From: Protea cynaroides
Taxonomy: Eukaryota > Streptophyta > Magnoliopsida > Proteales > Proteaceae
DNA length: 64,000 nt
Assembly: GCA_028583415.1 (NCBI GenBank)
Contig: CM053269.1
Location: 52,357,322 to 52,421,321 of the forward strand
Direction of reading: 5' to 3'
The position numbers were made by a program, and so were the translations under genes. Positions 1-12,600 of this stretch are shown here, piece by piece. The notes below the pieces were generated by a model. That model was given only the letters and a program-made list of their open reading frames with translations. It searched no databases and was not told the DNA's origin. The number at the start of each line of letters is the position of its first letter. Positions within the stretch are counted from its first letter, which is position 1.

Positions 1-2195
1 CGACCGATCTAAAACACCTAAAACCATGGTCAAAATACGGAAACTATCCTTGGACCCCACAAACAAATTTCAGGACCAAAAAAGTTGAAGAAGAAAAAGG
101 GGACTCAAATCAGATGACGGGCTAGAATGCACCGACACGCATACCGATGTATTCCAGCCCGTCAGATGACGGGCTGAAAGGCTAGCCGCGCTGGAGACGA
201 TTTTTTTACAGAAAAAGGGGAACGTGCATAGTCTTCAGTCCACGGTCACCTATCCTGGAAAGTGCCAGCCATAAAAACCATGGAAAGCACAGATAAAATA
301 AATGTGGTAGTTAAGTGGTGACATAAAACAGCTATTGACTCTGATAATGACCAATGAGATTGTAATTCCAATCCACTTCCATGCTTTTGCCTCAAAGCCA
401 ACATGGATGGACGGATCCAATCTTTTGTGGAACGGTTCGGATGGGCCGAACGTTTCAGTATTGCATGTGGTGGTTGGTGACAGTGTTCGATATTATATTG
501 GACAGGGACCTGGCTCGTCTCAGGTTCGGAGTGAACTTGAGCTGAGCCAGTGTCTGCTGGATGTCACTTCTCCTAATCCAAAAGTATAAGAGTTATTGTA
601 TAAAAAAATAAAAAAAAATACAAGATAATTCAATAATTTTCATACGATTAGATCGGGTAGAGTGACAAGTATCGGCCATACAACCAACATTGGCAAGTTT
701 CAAATTCAAATGAATTTAAAACGAGCCGAATCCATTGGACAGTGAAGAGACAGATTGTCAGAAGAGAGAGACAAAAATGTGCAGTTGGCCAATATCTCAT
801 GCCATTAAAATATTTCTTTATTTTATATTTTTAGATGACCCATGATAAGTTAGTAATTTTAGTTTATTTAATACGAACCATGAGAGTTTACTAATATTCT
901 AGTATTGAGATCCCATGGTTCAAGTTATCAATATCCAATTGATTGATTGGTATCAATTTTGGTTCTGATCAATCCCGACCTGATTATGTTTTAATATTAT
1001 TATATATGATATCAGGTCACATATTAACCTCCATTTGATTATATACTTCAATTCGATCCGAATCAAATAGATTTTGGACATGCCCGATATCATGTCTGAT
1101 GATTTTAAGAAAACATTGAATTGAAGCTAATCAGCGTATTCTTCTTATTCCATATTCCTTTATGGTTGATTGTTTTTCCCTAATAATAAATAAAAAAAAA
1201 TACAGTAATGTTCAGGTGCATGAAATCAGGAATTGGATCGATTGCGAGCGATCTCAATCCTATCTTGAATCGGATCGGTTAAGATTTTACCTGATTCGGC
1301 CATAAAAACAAAATCAGGAACCACGTCATCTCGGACCGACCACGTTGAGTCAAATTTCAACTTAACCCGGCATTTCTACGGTACAATCATACCTTCTTCC
1401 CACTTTGTCTGCGACAGCTGAATTGACTCGTGAATAACATGACAAAGTTGTTCTTAATTGGATATTCTTATAGTGGTCCATCCCCTTGTCCACGGTTGGT
1501 GACATCCGTCCAGCGTTAACGACTATTGACAATAGCATTTGAGTATAGAAATTCTCTCCAACAGGTCAGTCCCTCAGCCAAACATCGAATTAGTTGGGAG
1601 ACATTGGTATGTTTGGCTGGCAGGCTGGCCGGCTGAAGAAGATTTGAGTCCAACTTTGATGCTTACGGTGTCATGCTATCAACTCAAAATTTAAAACACT
1701 CATGGTAAGATTTTTCGAGTTCGACAGAGTAAAATTTGGCGAATTATATATGAAAGATTAGATTCTTGTCCATGGAATGTGTGCAACCAAATCGTTTCCT
1801 GCCAACCTGCCGTCTCCCAAGGGTAAGATTTCAATCAGCCCATTTCCCCATGCATTGGTAGGCGAGTCGACTAATCCCCAACCCCTTGGATCAGCCACAG
1901 AACCCTTCTGCCGCAAGAGAGGATTCCATTCTGAAATGTGTGTCACATCAGACTCATCCCCTCTGAATTAGCTGGAGATGATTGGAAACCATATCATACA
2001 ATTGATCATCTCGTTGTTACGTGGCCATCTGTGAATATTGACACATGAAATTTTAACATTGGTTTAATGACTTACCTAAAAAAATATATTGGTTTAATAA
2101 TTGATAATTATATTCCATACGGACCAGACGATCCAAATGGGTAGTTGAAATCTCACGTGAATATAGTAAGATGAGGTGTCAGTTAATCAAATCAG
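1..2195. other. intergenic, no gene recognised
   Basis: AT-rich plant intergenic DNA. Short open frames exist (for example 335-589 on +) but none has a recognisable motif, length or codon pattern, so no gene is called. The only structure noted is the hairpin at 116-164. Confidence 0.6.
116..164. repeat. imperfect hairpin
   Basis: Two 16-base arms, GACGGGCTAGAATGCA and its near reverse complement (two mismatches, reading TGTATTCCAGCCCGTC), are separated by 17 bases. The GACGGGCT core recurs just downstream at about 169-177. It may be the stub of a small inverted-repeat element. No function is inferred. Confidence 0.45.
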
Positions 2196-2842
2196 TAAGG
2201 GTGTCAACGGGCCGGTCTGGGTCAGTTTCGGTCCGGACTGAATCGGTGTCGGGTTTTATAAGCCCAACCCAAAACATGTCCATTAAGAGTTCGGACTGGG
2301 GTGGGCTGCGCTAGACACAATAACTAACGGGCTGGTCTGGTGTCGATTTGATATCAGACTGGGTTTATTGAGGTGATTTCGGGTTGGTTCGGTCCGGATC
2401 GGATTTATCGGGCTTATCGGGCCCCTTTTATATGTAAACTATATAGTTTATTTTATTATTTCTATCTATAAAATTAGCATTATTCTTTCCATATGTATGT
2501 AATTTAATAAACTATAACAATTAACATACTCTTTTCAACTATAGATTCACATAATCTTCTAGATCATGAAGTGAACTCTAATAGTGTAACACAATCTATT
2601 AAAATTTAGAAATTGGGCCTGAACGGACCTTATCGGTGTTCGGGTTGGGTTTTATCGGTTTGGGCTAATTCGGGCTTCTTAACGGACCGATCTAGTTTGA
2701 TTTCGGTTTGGGCTGAAACGGTGTCGGGTTTTTACAAGCTCAGACCAAAACCTGCCCATTAAGGCTCGGTCCGGGTTATATCGGGCTAGCTTGATCCGTG
2801 CTAATCCGTGCTACCGGGCCGGATCCAGTTTTGACACCCTTA
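2196..2842. mobile_element. hAT-type non-autonomous element (MITE), 647 bp
   Basis: Perfect 12-bp terminal inverted repeats, TAAGGGTGTCAA at the left end and its complement at 2831-2842, are flanked by a perfect 8-bp direct duplication CAAATCAG (2188-2195 and 2843-2850). An 8-bp duplication with a (T/C)A(A/G)GGGTGTCAA-like end is the hAT signature. The interior has no transposase frame. It is made of many diverged copies of a GGTTCGGGTT/CGGTCCGG-like motif, so it depends on a transposase from elsewhere. The superfamily call rests on terminus and duplication length only. Confidence 0.85.
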
Positions 2843-2893
2843 CAAATCAGTATATCCTCCCCCTCCATTGAATTGAAAGTATAAAGAAAGAAA

Positions 2894-3086
2894 ATCCTCT
2901 CCCAGGGGTTTGGGAGGAGAGGCGGTGGCCCCGTTAAATAGTCGACACTAGGGGTTCGGGTGAATCTAATCACTCCATCCGTTTAATTTGTTAGCTCGGA
3001 TGTAGGGTTCGGATTCACCTGAGCCCTAGGTGTCGGCCATCTAACGGGACCGTCCCTCTCCTCCCGAACCTATGGGAGGAGAGGAT
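2894..3086. mobile_element. fold-back element, family FB copy 1
   Basis: Two arms of about 75 bp (2894-2967 and 3011-3086) are imperfect reverse complements of each other around a spacer of about 43 bp. Both start or end with ATCCTCTCC/GGAGAGGAT and share the core GGGTTCGGGTGAATC and its complement. The same arms recur at 49283-49512, so this is a dispersed family. No open frame and no clear target duplication were seen. Confidence 0.7.
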
Positions 3087-3171
3087 GTGGATCCATCGAT
3101 GAATACGGTTCAACGATTAATCACAAATAGATATGGAATCTGATTGGGATTTGCTAGGGACGACCCTCACC

Positions 3172-3313
3172 AGATCCACATCCTCTCCTGCGATAGGTGA
3201 ACCTGCCAACTGATTCAAGGGCTGGAGTTCAGCTACAGTTCATATAATTATATCGATATGTGTGTTGACTGAAATCCAGCCCTTGGCAGGCGGCAAGTTC
3301 GTAGGAGTGGATT
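3172..3313. repeat. imperfect inverted repeat
   Basis: The left arm (from about 3172, containing TCCTCTCCTGCGATAGG and GGGCTGGAGTTCAGC) pairs imperfectly with the right arm ending near 3313 (GAAATCCAGCCCTTGGCAGG and GTAGGAGTGGAT). Small gaps are needed. It is probably another miniature fold-back element, sharing the ATCCACATCCTCTCC end with FB copy 1. Confidence 0.5.
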
Positions 3314-3319
3314 TCAATT

Positions 3320-5190
3320 CATCCTCACCCCGATTTGAATCCTTGAACCCGATATGGTGAAATAAAATAGAAGTCCAGTTGTCACACACTCAAACCTCCC
3401 TGTTTTGTCTTTTTGATACTTGAAAAAATTAGATCATTTCTTGATTTGTGCGTGTCATCTTGGACAGGGGAATTGCTTTGTTCACTTGTCAAAAAATAAA
3501 ATAAACTGACAATTTATGCGATAACAATTGTGATGATAGGATTTGTTGTCGTTGGAATCCGAAATAGAATCCCCGGATAGACAATAAGGAACTCTCAATG
3601 AAACAATGAAGCTCCTTCTTAGAACAAAGGTTCCCTGAGATACCGTTTTTCAATACTATCTCCTTTCTTCCTTGAACTTAGACACTGAAAAGAACACAAC
3701 CGAAAGCAATGACCATTAAAAAATCAAAGATATTTTGAGTTCAAGTCTACTTTATTTCATCTTTTCTTATTACATATATAGATTTAGTTGGGAAAACCTT
3801 TCTATTTTTTGGATAAGCTTTCCCATACTGTTAACATTTTGATCATTAGTTACCTAGGGTACAATAGGTCCACACGCCTACTATCCCCTAGACCATATAA
3901 CATTGTCTTGTCAATCACATTTCGACCCCTATCGACCTTCTTCGACCCCCTTCTGGACTACATTTCTTATACACCTTGGTGTTCGCTTCTATCCCTACAC
4001 TTTTACCCAGTAGAGTTCTGACAATTCGTCGATTTGGACCAAGATTTAATAATCCGGCAGATCAAATCAGCATGGTTTGCATTTATGGTGGTTGTCAGTA
4101 TTTATGACCATTAATGATAATTCATTAATAGTTTAACAACCCACATCAATCTGTCGTATCTTACCCTGATCAGCATAAGGGATCAAACATTAGATCCTTA
4201 TTGTGTCTTCCACAACGCTTTCATTCTCATACCACGTCCCTTCGATGAGCGTCACGTGTCTATCATCAAAAGATCACTTTAGATTCTCTTTCTATGGTTA
4301 GATTTAATCATCCATCACTATTTTCCCTAACATGATTGATTGTTCTTGTCAAAAAAAATTCTCTCTTGTTGTCCGATTTGTTCAGTCGTGCTTTGAACTC
4401 TATTGCTTGAGTTCTTCAAACGTTGAGATATTTAAGCCTAGTTTGAGAACATTCCTGCCTTTGGATTCCATTGATTCTATTTCCCTGGGAGTAATTTGAG
4501 AACTGAATACTATTTGGTAAATCTAATCCAATTCTAAGTTTTTAGGGAGTGAATCGGATTCCATTTGACTCTAGGTCTCAAATTTGAGAACTAAAAAAAA
4601 TAACTTTCGTTATTCTAGAGCAAATGAAATAGAATTAAAAAAAGACAATTCGACCAAAACAAAGACCTAACCACCATTGCCACCATTACCACCACCCGCC
4701 GCCACTACCATTATATCTGTAAGTGATTCTAAATTTATTTTTATCAAATGAGATTCTACTAATTAAATCCCTATAACAGTATTTTCAAATAACTCTCTAT
4801 TTTAGAAAAACTAATTCCACAGCAAAAGCAACAAAATAACTCCAAAGATAATTGTAAATTACGGCGAACGCGAAATTGTATGGTTCATTCGTGATCGTTT
4901 CTTCGAATGTCCGTCCATAAAAGAACGGACCTGAGCCGAGAAAGAAACAGGAAGGGAGAAGGCGTTCAGCGACTTGGACTCTGCAATTTACCTAAATAAA
5001 AAAATTGACTTGACATGGGACCCACAGCATTCAATCCTCCTCCTTCTTCAACGACGTCTTTCCTAACGGTCTCTCCTCTGTCCCTCATGGATCCTCACAC
5101 AACACAATTACTTACAAAAACCTTTTCTTTTTTTATTTATTTTTTTATTTTTTTTATCTTAGCTATAAACAGAGGGACCATTTACCATTA
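3320..5190. other. intergenic and presumed upstream region of the IQM gene
   Basis: No coding signal. AT-rich sequence with a pyrimidine/T-rich stretch near 5120-5160, followed by the purine-rich leader of the IQM gene. A core promoter cannot be fixed from sequence alone. Confidence 0.5.
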
Positions 5191-5236
5191 ACGAGTGGAC
5201 AAGTTCCAAAGCAAAGCATCAAAGGTTCACTCTCCT

Positions 5237-5247
5237 GAGACCAGAAG

Positions 5248-5279
<32 letters not shown>

Positions 5280-5283
5280 AGAA
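5237..5283 (+). repeat. (GA)n-rich 5' leader of the IQM gene
   Basis: A run of GAGA/GAGC units lies just upstream of the IQM start codon. GA-rich 5' leaders are common in plant genes. It is probably transcribed as 5' UTR and is a likely length-polymorphic microsatellite. Confidence 0.6.
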
Positions 5284-5301
5284 GGCGACTCCAGTTTTCC
5301 G

Positions 5302-8300
5302 ATGGAGGTTGAAATTCCATCAGTTCCGAGCTTTGATGTGGAATCGGAACACTCGTTTTCTTTCTCTTCGACGGCCTGTTTTCAAGAATTCGACAGATCT
5401 GAAATGGCTTACCCTTCGAATCCCGACCTTGACTCTACTCCGATGATTGATTCTCCTGAGCGCAACAGCTCCGAAGCTTTATTCACTGTGAATTCTGAGT
5501 CAGAGCAAGTGGAGGGGAGTGAGAGCTTCAGCTCGGAGCCTTCGGATAGAACCTGCGATGGCGAGGCTAAATGTGTTACTTCAGAATCTGTCGTCGCCAT
5601 GAGTCCCAGCGCAAGATCCAAAACATGCAATGGTCAGGAGAACGGGGGCTCTGACTCGACGGCTGCGCTGAAATTGCAGAGAGTCTACCGGAGTTACCGC
5701 ACCCGGCGCAGGTTAGCTGATACTGCCGTCGTCGCTGAAGAGCTTTGGTAGGTCCCCCTTCGCCTTATCACTTGTATATGATTAAAAAGAAAAAGAGATA
5801 CCCCCTCTCTCTTTCTCTCTCTACAGTCTACCCCGTCTGTCTGATGTTCTTTTGTTTGGATCATTAAAAATATGATGAAGGTGGCAAGCGATCGACTTCG
5901 CTCGTTTAAATCACAGTACGATTTCCTTCTTCAATTTCTTGAAACCGGAAACCGTAGCTTCGCGATGGAATCGAATCACGTGGAATGCTTCAAGGGTATA
6001 TTTGTTTCCTTCTCTGTTTTTTTCACTGTTCTTTAAAATGGAAAAGAGAAAGGAAAAATTACTCGCATCTTCTCTTATTTGTTTTTTACTCGTGTTTTTG
6101 TAATGGGAATCAAAGAAACGTATTTTTTTTCCTCTTGAACTGATTGGCAGGTTGGGAAGGGTTTATCCAAAGACACCAAGGCCCAGAAACTAGCTTTTCA
6201 GCACTGGATTGAAGCTGTAATTCTTCCCCCCCAACACACTACTACTATTCCCTGATCATCTCTTGATACTGATCTCAATTGAATCTGATCTTCGTTCGTT
6301 AAAGGATGTTATTCTCTTTTTGTAGATTGATCCGCGACACCGTTATGGTCATAACTTGCACATATACTATGATGAATGGTGTAAATCGCAAGGTGGCCAG
6401 CCATTTTTCTACTGGTAAGAATATCTTTTCTTGGGAACTTTCTCCCCCGGATTTATTGGCAACAGTTCCAGGGTATCCTTTGAAGTCAAAGAAATTTGTT
6501 GGATATTAGCCTATTTATTACTTACGGCTTACATGACATCTGCATTACGCAGTGAAGAAATTGTGATTTAAGATCAAGCTTCCAAGACTGGAAAAGACTT
6601 ATATTGACTTTGGGCAGGTTGGACGTTGGTGAGGGCAAAGAGGTTGATCTTGAAGAGTGCCCAAGATCAAAGCTTAGAAAGCAATGCATCAAGTATCTTG
6701 GACCTGTATGTTTTTCGGTCTTTAATGATGTTTATTTTATTATAGACTACCAAAAAACATTAGTTTAGATTCAATTACTGCTCAATCATTACTTAACTTT
6801 TTGCAATGAGTGTGAACCTGAATGTATGTTCCTTCCCCCCTCTCCTCATCTCCAATCACTCTTCAGCAAGAGAGGGAACTCTATGAGTACATCATAATTG
6901 AGGGAAAAATCATCAACAAACAAACTGAGAAGCTTCTTGATACGAGTGAAGGGTCGAAGGGGGAAAAGGCAAAATGGATTTTTGTGATGAGCACTTCCAA
7001 AATATTATATGCTGGTGAGGTAAGAGCTGATAGGATGTTGGAAGCCTAGTACTATTTGTTGTTTATTTGCTGTTTTACCTCCTACTCATTATCTGTGCCT
7101 CCCCACGACTTAATTTTGTTGTACCATCCAGAAAAAGAAGGGTTATTTTCATCATTCGAGCTTCCTAGCAGGAGGAGCTACTTTAGCAGCTGGAAGACTT
7201 GTTGCAGAAAATGGAGTGCTTAAGGTGCAGTTGTAAGGTGTTTATGATTATAAAATCCATGCTTAATCTGCGTATAATTCTAAGGACATAAGAGTGTTCT
7301 AGCGTAGTTGGGTGAAGTATGTGATAGCACTGGGCCTGTAACTCAATCCTGGAACCCGGATTAGCAGCCTGTAATTCAGTTCTGAATCCCTGATTGGCTT
7401 GTGAAATTCAAGATTTTTTCATCTTCTATTACATTTTACATGATCAAATTTGGATATTTGTTTATGAAAAAGGTTCTGGTAGGTACTCCTTATTCAGGAG
7501 CAGGACCACATAGAGATTCCATACTAAGCTTCCAACAAACATGCAATTTTATTCCCAAATGCCACATCTCATAGTTGTCAAAGCGCCGCCTAGGCGCCCA
7601 GGGAGCCTTGGGATGTCTTAAAAAATTGGGCGCCTCAGTCATCTAGACGGGCGCCTTGATCGCCTAGGTGGGTGCCTTGGTCGCCTAGGCGTCCCATCAG
7701 GCCTCCAACGCCTTGGTTGCCTCGACACCTTGACAACTATGCCACATCTGCTTGGTCTTGGAACAGATTGCATATCTTCAAAAGTTGCTGAGTCCGACTT
7801 TGGGAACTCATAGAAGGCATGCTCCAATGGTGCCTTCTGTTGTGACAGTTATCTATTTTCTGTTGTGTCAATCCCTTTCGGTCCCACAGGGAGCTTGCTG
7901 AAAGCATCCTTTGTGCGTTCACATGCATCCATATATAGATTTGTATGTTTATACGTTATTCACCAATATGTGTGGGGACGGGCTACATTCTTTCTGCTTT
8001 CGTTTAGTATCCCCCGCAATCTCCTCCCGCCAAAAAAAATAAAAATAAATAATAACAATAAATAAATAAAGAAAAAGCTGGGGATATGCCATAGTCCATA
8101 GTCTGTTTGCTTGTTCCAACAAAATAAAGGTTTTCTGTTTGCTTGTGTGTGGCTGTGTGCAGTTTCAGTCACATTGATCCCTTTCAGATGAGTAAAGAAA
8201 AATATATATTTTTTTAGATGTCTTGATTCTCAAGGAGTGTGGTAGCATCTTGGTATCATGACTGCCATCTGTTTTCTAATTACAAGACAACATTCTCTTG

Positions 8301-9205
8301 CATCTTATTCCCGGGTGCTTCCTGGTTGCAGACAATCTCAGCATATAGTGGACATTACCTTCCAACTGAAGAAAACCTTGCCAGCTTCATAGCCTTCCTT
8401 GAGGATAATGGAGTCAGCCTTGACGAAGTTCAGGTATTTGGTGCAGCTTTCGCCAGAGTCACATTGTCAACTGATGATTCTTTTACAGTCTCAGAATCTT
8501 TTACAGTCTCAGAATCTCATATTTCTGAGATGTTTATTCATGGATCAGGATGCTGTGATCAGTTAATGGCTTTTTATTATATATTCGTGGTCCTGATCTA
8601 ACATGCACTGTTAATTTGTACTCATCACCAACATGTACCTGATGTTGCATTTGCACTTTGTAATTCTTATGAGTTGATGTGTTTTTGCCCAGATACGCTC
8701 TGCTACTGAGGACTATGAGAATTATGATGACAGTAAATCATCTCGACAGGGGAGTACAGTTGAACTTCCTCAACTTGAAATTCCAACTGTTGTAAATAAT
8801 TATCAACCCTTGAAAACAGATGAAGCTACCCCAACTAAACCAATGGAAATTGCTGAGACTGAGAAAAGTGGTAGTTACAAAAGAACTTTATCTGGTGGTC
8901 TCCAGAGTCCAAGAGCAGCTGTATCTGAAACAGCAATATTGCAGAGGATCAATTCCAAGAAGGAAGCACGTTCATATCAATTGGGGCATCAACTTTCATT
9001 GAAATGGTCTACCGGAGCAGGTCCAAGGATTGGGTGCATTGCGGACTATCCTATGGTACTGAGGGTACAAGCTCTGGAAATCGTGAACCTCTCCCCAAAG
9101 TGTCCCCCCACCCCATCAGGTTACAACCGATCTCCTCGTCTTGTTTCACCTACAGCCCGTCCTCCTTATGATGTTTGTTGCACTGATAGGAACTCTGTGG
9201 CTTAG
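5302..9205 (+). CDS. IQ motif-containing calmodulin-binding protein, IQM family (closest in feel to IQM3)
   Basis: Predicted coding exons: 5302-5747, 5881-5995, 6151-6216, 6326-6414, 6618-6705, 6867-7019, 7132-7224, 8332-8433, 8693-9205. All introns are GT-AG, phases join correctly, and the 1665 nt encode 554 aa plus stop. An acidic, Ser-rich N-terminus is followed by one IQ motif at about residues 122-137 (ALKLQRVYRSYRTRRRLAD). Then comes the conserved IQM core with the blocks AFQHWIEAIDPRHRYGHNLH, FFYWLDVGEGKE, QCIKYLGP, KWIFVMSTSK and HHSSFLAGGATLAAGR. The C-terminal box has LQRINSKKEARSYQLGHQLS and GAGPRIGC. IQM proteins bind calmodulin independently of calcium through the IQ motif; Arabidopsis members act in stomatal movement, light and stress signalling. 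The start is the first ATG after the GA-rich leader. Intron 7 (7225-8331) is the longest and carries a MITE. The gene looks intact. The exon model comes from reading the family's conserved blocks, not from transcripts. Confidence 0.92.
7570..7740. mobile_element. MITE in IQM intron 7, Mutator-like duplication
   Basis: 11-bp terminal inverted repeats (ATAGTTGTCAA at 7571 and TTGACAACTAT ending at 7740) enclose a GC-rich interior built from repeats of GCGCCTAGGCG-like palindromes. The flanks carry a direct repeat GCCACATCT (7561-7569 and 7741-7749), extendable to 11 bp if the terminal AT is counted. A 9-11 bp duplication points to the Mutator superfamily. It lies wholly inside the intron and does not touch the splice sites. 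Confidence 0.75.
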
Positions 9206-9479
9206 CTAATGTAGTACAAAACAGCAATAAATGATGGTATTCCAAGACAAGTCATTGAGAAGTTGGGTATTCAAACTCCATTTTACATAATGTTGAGTTT
9301 TCATTTCAAAAGTTTGAAATGGTAAGTAGAGGGATTCTCACAAATATATAAAGAATATTCCAATCGTAGCATGGTATTAGAGGTTTTATTTATTAGTTTG
9401 AACTTTTGAGATGAAAACTTAATATGGTATCAGATTTTTAGGTTCCCTCATTACGATAAGGACCATAGTTATCTAAAAG

Positions 9480-9674
9480 TGTTAAGAATCGAATGCAGAG
9501 GAAAAATGAAGAAGAAACTAGAGAAGAACGGAAGGTTCTCGATCACAGAAATTGACTGATTCTTCATTGATTAAAAAATTACATTTGAGATCTTACATAC
9601 ATGAAGTAAACAAAAAGAAATAAACAATCAAGTGACACGTGACTATAATCTGCACACGTGTCCTTATCTTAACA
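9480..9674 (-). repeat. Copia-1 3' LTR
   Basis: 195 bp, TGTTAAG to CTTAACA, matching 14428-14622 with about six substitutions, five of them transitions. It contains a CACGTG-type G-box and an ACACGTGT core near its right end. Confidence 0.92.
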
Positions 9675-9684
9675 CCCCCCCTCA
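9675..9684 (-). other. Copia-1 polypurine tract
   Basis: Read on the - strand, GAGGGGGGG directly precedes the 3' LTR, the expected priming site for plus-strand DNA synthesis. Confidence 0.8.
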
Positions 9685-12600
9685 AGCGGACGAAGATGTA
9701 GAACGAAGTCCTAGCTTGCCTAAAAGAAAATGAAAAAGACTGTCCTAATGCCTTGGTGAACAAATCAGCACATTGGAGACGAGATGAAATATGTAGAGGT
9801 CGAATAATCTTGTGTTGTATTTTCTCACGAACGAAATGGCAATCAATCTCAATATGCTTTGTTCGTTCATGAAAAACAGGATTAGAAGCAATGTGTAAAG
9901 CAGATTGATTATCACAAAAAACATCCATCGGCTATGTCAAAGAGAAACCCAAGTCGGTAAACAAGCTTTTCAGCCAAGTCAATTCACAAGTAACAGTAGC
10001 TAACGCGCGGTATTCTGCCTCAGCAGAGGAACGAGAAACAACATCTGCTTTTTGGTTTTCCATGAGATTGGACTGGACCCATAGAAGACAACATATCCAG
10101 TAGTGGACCTTCTTGTAAAAGGGCAGCTGGCCCAGTCGGAATCACAATATCCAATAATGTTGGGCTTGGATTGTTTGGACATAAGAATACCAAGTGCTAA
10201 TGTACCTTTGAGATACCGTAGAACCCGCGTAGCCGCAGTCATATGAGAGGCACGTGGAGAATGCATGAACTGACTTAATATATGCACGGCATAACTAATA
10301 TCCGGCCGGGTGACAGTTAAGTATATAAGGCGACCAACAAGACGCCGATAAGAAGTGGGATCCGATAATAACGGACCATCATCTGGAAACAATTTCAAGT
10401 GTTGCTCCATTGGAAAAGATTGTGGTTTGCAGCCAAGTAGTCCAGAATCATTGATGATGTCCAAAGTATATTTTTGTTGAGTTAATAAAAGCCCATTAGA
10501 AGTCTGGACCACTTCAATGCCCAAAAAATAAGATAGGCGGCCCAGATCTTTTAAATGAAAAGAAGAATGCAATTGGGCCTTGACAGTAGTGATATGGGCT
10601 TCATTTGTACCAGTCACTATGATATCGTCCACGTATACCAATATGACCGTAAAAATTGGACCATCAACATATGTAAAAAGCGAACTATCAGCGAAGGATT
10701 GAACAAATCCTAAGGCTAGTAAGGCATTGGCAAATTTACGAAACCACTGCCGAGAGGCTTGCTTAAGTCCATATAAAGACTTTCGAAGTCAACATGTCAT
10801 ACCCGGTGCAATAGGCAAACCATTGTGAAGATAACCAGGTGGAGGGGTCATATACACCTCCTCGTCAAGATCACCATGCAGAAATGCATTCTTGACATCG
10901 AGTTGGTAGAGATTCTAACCATTGGAAGTAGCCAAAGCAATAAAACAACGTACAGTAACTAATTTGGCTACAGGGGCGAATGTTTCATGGTAATCAAGCC
11001 CTTCAAGTTGGGTGTACCCTTTCGCCACTAATCGGGCTTTATATCGTTCCACAGAACCATCAGCCTTATGCTTGATTTTATATACCCATTTACAGCCTAT
11101 GGGTCGTTTACCAAGAGGTAATGGCTCAATAGTCCAAGTTTTATTATCCGATAAAGCTAACATTTCTTCAGCCATGGCCGGTTGCCACAATGGGATTTTG
11201 TGGGCTTGGGAATATGTTTTGGGTTCAATTTGGTTGCATAGACTAGTAAGCAAAACAGAATAGGATGGACATGCATCAGCAAATAAAGCAACCTGAGATT
11301 GTATAGGATAGAAATTACCTGAGCAGAGATTGTTGGAGAGAGGGGGATGTATGATAGTTGTACATATGTAGTCACGGAGATGGACAGAAGGCTGGTGAGG
11401 GCGAGTAGTGCGACGCAATACAGGGTTAGATGAGTTCTGTGGGACTGTAGGTGATAAGTTGGATGGGCTTAGTTGAACAGATGTAGATTCAGAAGAAGAC
11501 ACGAGTTCAGATGGGCTGGCAGAAGGATATGGACCAGCAGTGGAGTGTTCGGCAATGGAACTATGAGTGGGGATATGTAAAACTGGATCAAAAGAGGAAA
11601 TCGAGACAGGGATGACAGAAGAAGAAGTAGAAGACGATGGAAGAGTAGAAGAAATAGGTAATGAAATTTTATATGGAAAAATAGTTTCATGAAAAATCAC
11701 ATCCCTACTAACAAAAACTGAGGTAGTGGTAAGATCATAAACCCAGTAACCATGTTGATTTGTAGGGTAGCCAATGAATATGCAAGGAGAAGATCGGCCA
11801 GTGAATTTGTGAGTTGGTAAAGGATTCCGAGCATAACAGAGGCATCCAAAAATCCGAAAATGGTTGTAGGAAGGAGGTTTATGAAACAAAATATCATAGG
11901 GAGATTTATGGGACAGAAATTGGTTGGGGAGACGATTGATAAGATAACAAGCTGTCAATATGCAATCTCCCCAAAACTGTAAAGGAATTTGAGATTGAAT
12001 ACGAAGAGCACAGGCAACTTGAAGCAAATGCCTGTGTTTGCGTTCTACAATGCCATTTTGCTGAGGTGTGTAAACACATGTAAGCTGATGTAGAATGCCA
12101 TGGGATTTAAAAAAAGTTTGCATAGGGGAAGATAAAAATTCAGAGCCATTATCGGTTCTGATAGTTTTGACTTGATGAGAAAACTGAGTTTTGACCATAA
12201 GAAAAAATTGGGTAAGTAAAGCATAAGCATCAGATTTGAACTGCATAAGAAATACCCATGTTGTTCTTGAAAAATCATCGACAATGCAAAGAAAGAATCG
12301 AGCACTAGTAATACTAGGGGTACGAAATGGACCCCAAATGTCACAATGAATTAGTTGAAAAATAGATGTAGAACGGGTAGTACTAAAGGGAAAGGGAAGC
12401 CTAGTCTGTTTGGCCAAGGGACATACTTCACAAGGGGTATGAGAGGAGGAGACACCAGGAATTGGCAAATGAAAAGTATGAGGAGATGGATGACCGAACC
12501 TTGCATGCCACAGATGAGATGTTGTGTGCACAGACAAAGCTGAAGCTGCAAAGGGTGGTGAATGTGGTGTGAAATGGTACAATCCATCAATGAGCCGCCC

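Noticed and set aside
335..589. 84-codon + strand frame near the left edge
   Set aside because: No family resemblance and no neighbouring exon with matching phase; could be chance.
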